From NCBI GenBank assembly GCA_002923335.1, contig BEHZ01000108.1, positions 1 to 5,751 of the forward strand: 5,751 nt of DNA. Direction: 5' to 3'. Position numbers and translations under genes: made by a program. Source of the DNA: a bacterium HR23 (GTDB taxonomy: Bacteria; Chloroflexota; Dehalococcoidia; Lucifugimonadales; HRBIN23). Below are positions 4,963-5,751 of the stretch, piece after piece. Position 1 is the stretch's first letter, and the number at the start of each line of letters is the position of its first letter. A model generated the notes under the pieces. That model saw nothing but the letters and a program-made list of their open reading frames with translations, had not been told where the DNA came from and did no database searches.

Positions 4963-5751
4963 ATGCGCATGTATGTGGCCGGCGAGTGGATAGAGAAGCC
5001 CCAGACGATGCCCGTTATCCACCCCTACGATGGGCGGGTGGTGGACACGGTGCCCAAGGCCGACCTGGAGGATGTGGACCGGGCCATCACCTCCGCCGTG
5101 CGGGGTGCCCAGGCCATGCGCAAGTTATCGGGGTATGACCGCTACCGCATCTTGAAGAAGGCTGCCGACCTCATAGAGGCACGGGCGGAGGAGTTCGCCC
5201 GCACTATTACCCTGGAGGAGGGGAAAGCCATCGCCGAGAGCCGGTTTGAGGTCAGCCGGGCGGTGCAGACCCTTACCGTCTCCGCGGAGGAGGCGAAGCG
5301 CATCGGTGGGGAGGTGGTGCCCCTGGACGGCTCCCCCGGGGCGGGGAACCGCTTCGGCTTCACCATCCGTGTGCCCTGTGGGGTGGTGGTGGCCATCAGC
5401 CCCTTCAACTTCCCCCTGAACCTGGTGTGCCACAAGGTCGGCCCCGCCCTGGCCGCAGGCAACAGCGTCATCATCAAGCCCGCCTCCGATACGCCCCTCT
5501 CCGCTCTGAAGTTGACGGAGGTGCTTCTGGAGGCGGGCCTGCCTCCGGAGGCGGTGCAGTGCCTCACCGGCCCCGGGGGGCAGATCGGTGAGGCCCTCTG
5601 CACCGACCGTCGGGTGCGCAAGATCACCTTCACCGGCAGCCGGGATGTGGGGGAGCGCATCTGCAAGGTGGCGGGCCTGAAGCGGGTAACCATGGAACTG
5701 GGGAGCAACTCCCCCCTCATCATCATGCCCGACGCCGACCTGAAGCGGGTA
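4963..5751 (+). CDS. NAD(P)-dependent aldehyde dehydrogenase (partial, 3' end beyond window)
   Basis: 263 codons are visible without a stop, roughly the first half of a family usually 470-500 residues long. It would oxidise an aldehyde to a carboxylate (or thioester) using NAD(P)+ in the cytoplasm. Landmarks: VAISPFNFP (143-151) with N149 of the oxyanion site; AGNSVIIKPAS (165-175) with K172 for cofactor binding; FTGSRDVG (223-230); and MELGSNSP (244-251) with E245, the general base. The catalytic Cys should come about 30-40 residues later, outside the window. The run NRFGFTIRVPCGVVVAISPF (129-148) resembles lactaldehyde dehydrogenase-like or non-phosphorylating glyceraldehyde-3-phosphate dehydrogenase groups, but the substrate is not fixed by this. 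The usual ELGG is ELGS here. It is divergent from the reductase gene across a 195-base control region. Confidence 0.92.
   Translation, partial: MRMYVAGEWIEKPQTMPVIHPYDGRVVDTVPKADLEDVDRAITSAVRGAQAMRKLSGYDRYRILKKAADLIEARAEEFARTITLEEGKAIAESRFEVSRAVQTLTVSAEEAKRIGGEVVPLDGSPGAGNRFGFTIRVPCGVVVAISPFNFPLNLVCHKVGPALAAGNSVIIKPASDTPLSALKLTEVLLEAGLPPEAVQCLTGPGGQIGEALCTDRRVRKITFTGSRDVGERICKVAGLKRVTMELGSNSPLIIMPDADLKRV

Noticed and set aside
4768..5022. N-terminal extension of the reductase to 334 residues
   Set aside because: The added 85 residues run through the divergent promoter region and into the aldehyde dehydrogenase start, are not reductase-like, and lie upstream of a strong AAGGAG serving the ATG at 4767.

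Overview
This is a GC-rich bacterial window with C- and G-rich runs in coding and non-coding DNA alike. It carries six well-supported genes packed on both strands and one possible gene tail at the left edge. Short gaps, a 4-base ATGA overlap, GC-rich codon use and an orphan-type HNH nuclease gene suit a GC-rich environmental bacterium. Chloroflexota is my guess, but nothing here fixes the phylum. I see no tRNA, rRNA, CRISPR array, transposase or insertion-sequence end.

Layout: bases 1-86 may hold the tail of a plus-strand gene, followed by an AT-richer patch (about 63-130) and a beta-class DNA methyltransferase (129-971, plus). A small HNH endonuclease on the minus strand (968-1474) converges on it, and the two stop codons share one palindromic CTAG. 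Further right on the minus strand lie a flippase-like/LPG-synthase-type membrane protein (1552-2592) and a major facilitator exporter (2589-3887). These two overlap by 4 bases and read as one operon in the order exporter, membrane protein, possibly continuing into HNH. Next is a minus-strand ferredoxin-NADP reductase-like flavoprotein (4018-4767). A 195-base divergent control region separates it from a plus-strand aldehyde dehydrogenase (4963 to beyond the window end).

How the genes may work together: the exporter and membrane protein are translationally coupled and both act in the inner membrane. The reductase and aldehyde dehydrogenase share a divergent promoter region holding a 22-bp near-palindrome, so they may be co-regulated redox genes. 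The methyltransferase and HNH nuclease are adjacent but convergent and are probably not one transcript. Four of the candidate promoters share an extended -10 signal beginning TGCTA. I find no convincing new multi-gene system. The most interesting signals are the two palindromes placed on promoters and the methyltransferase/HNH end-to-end arrangement.
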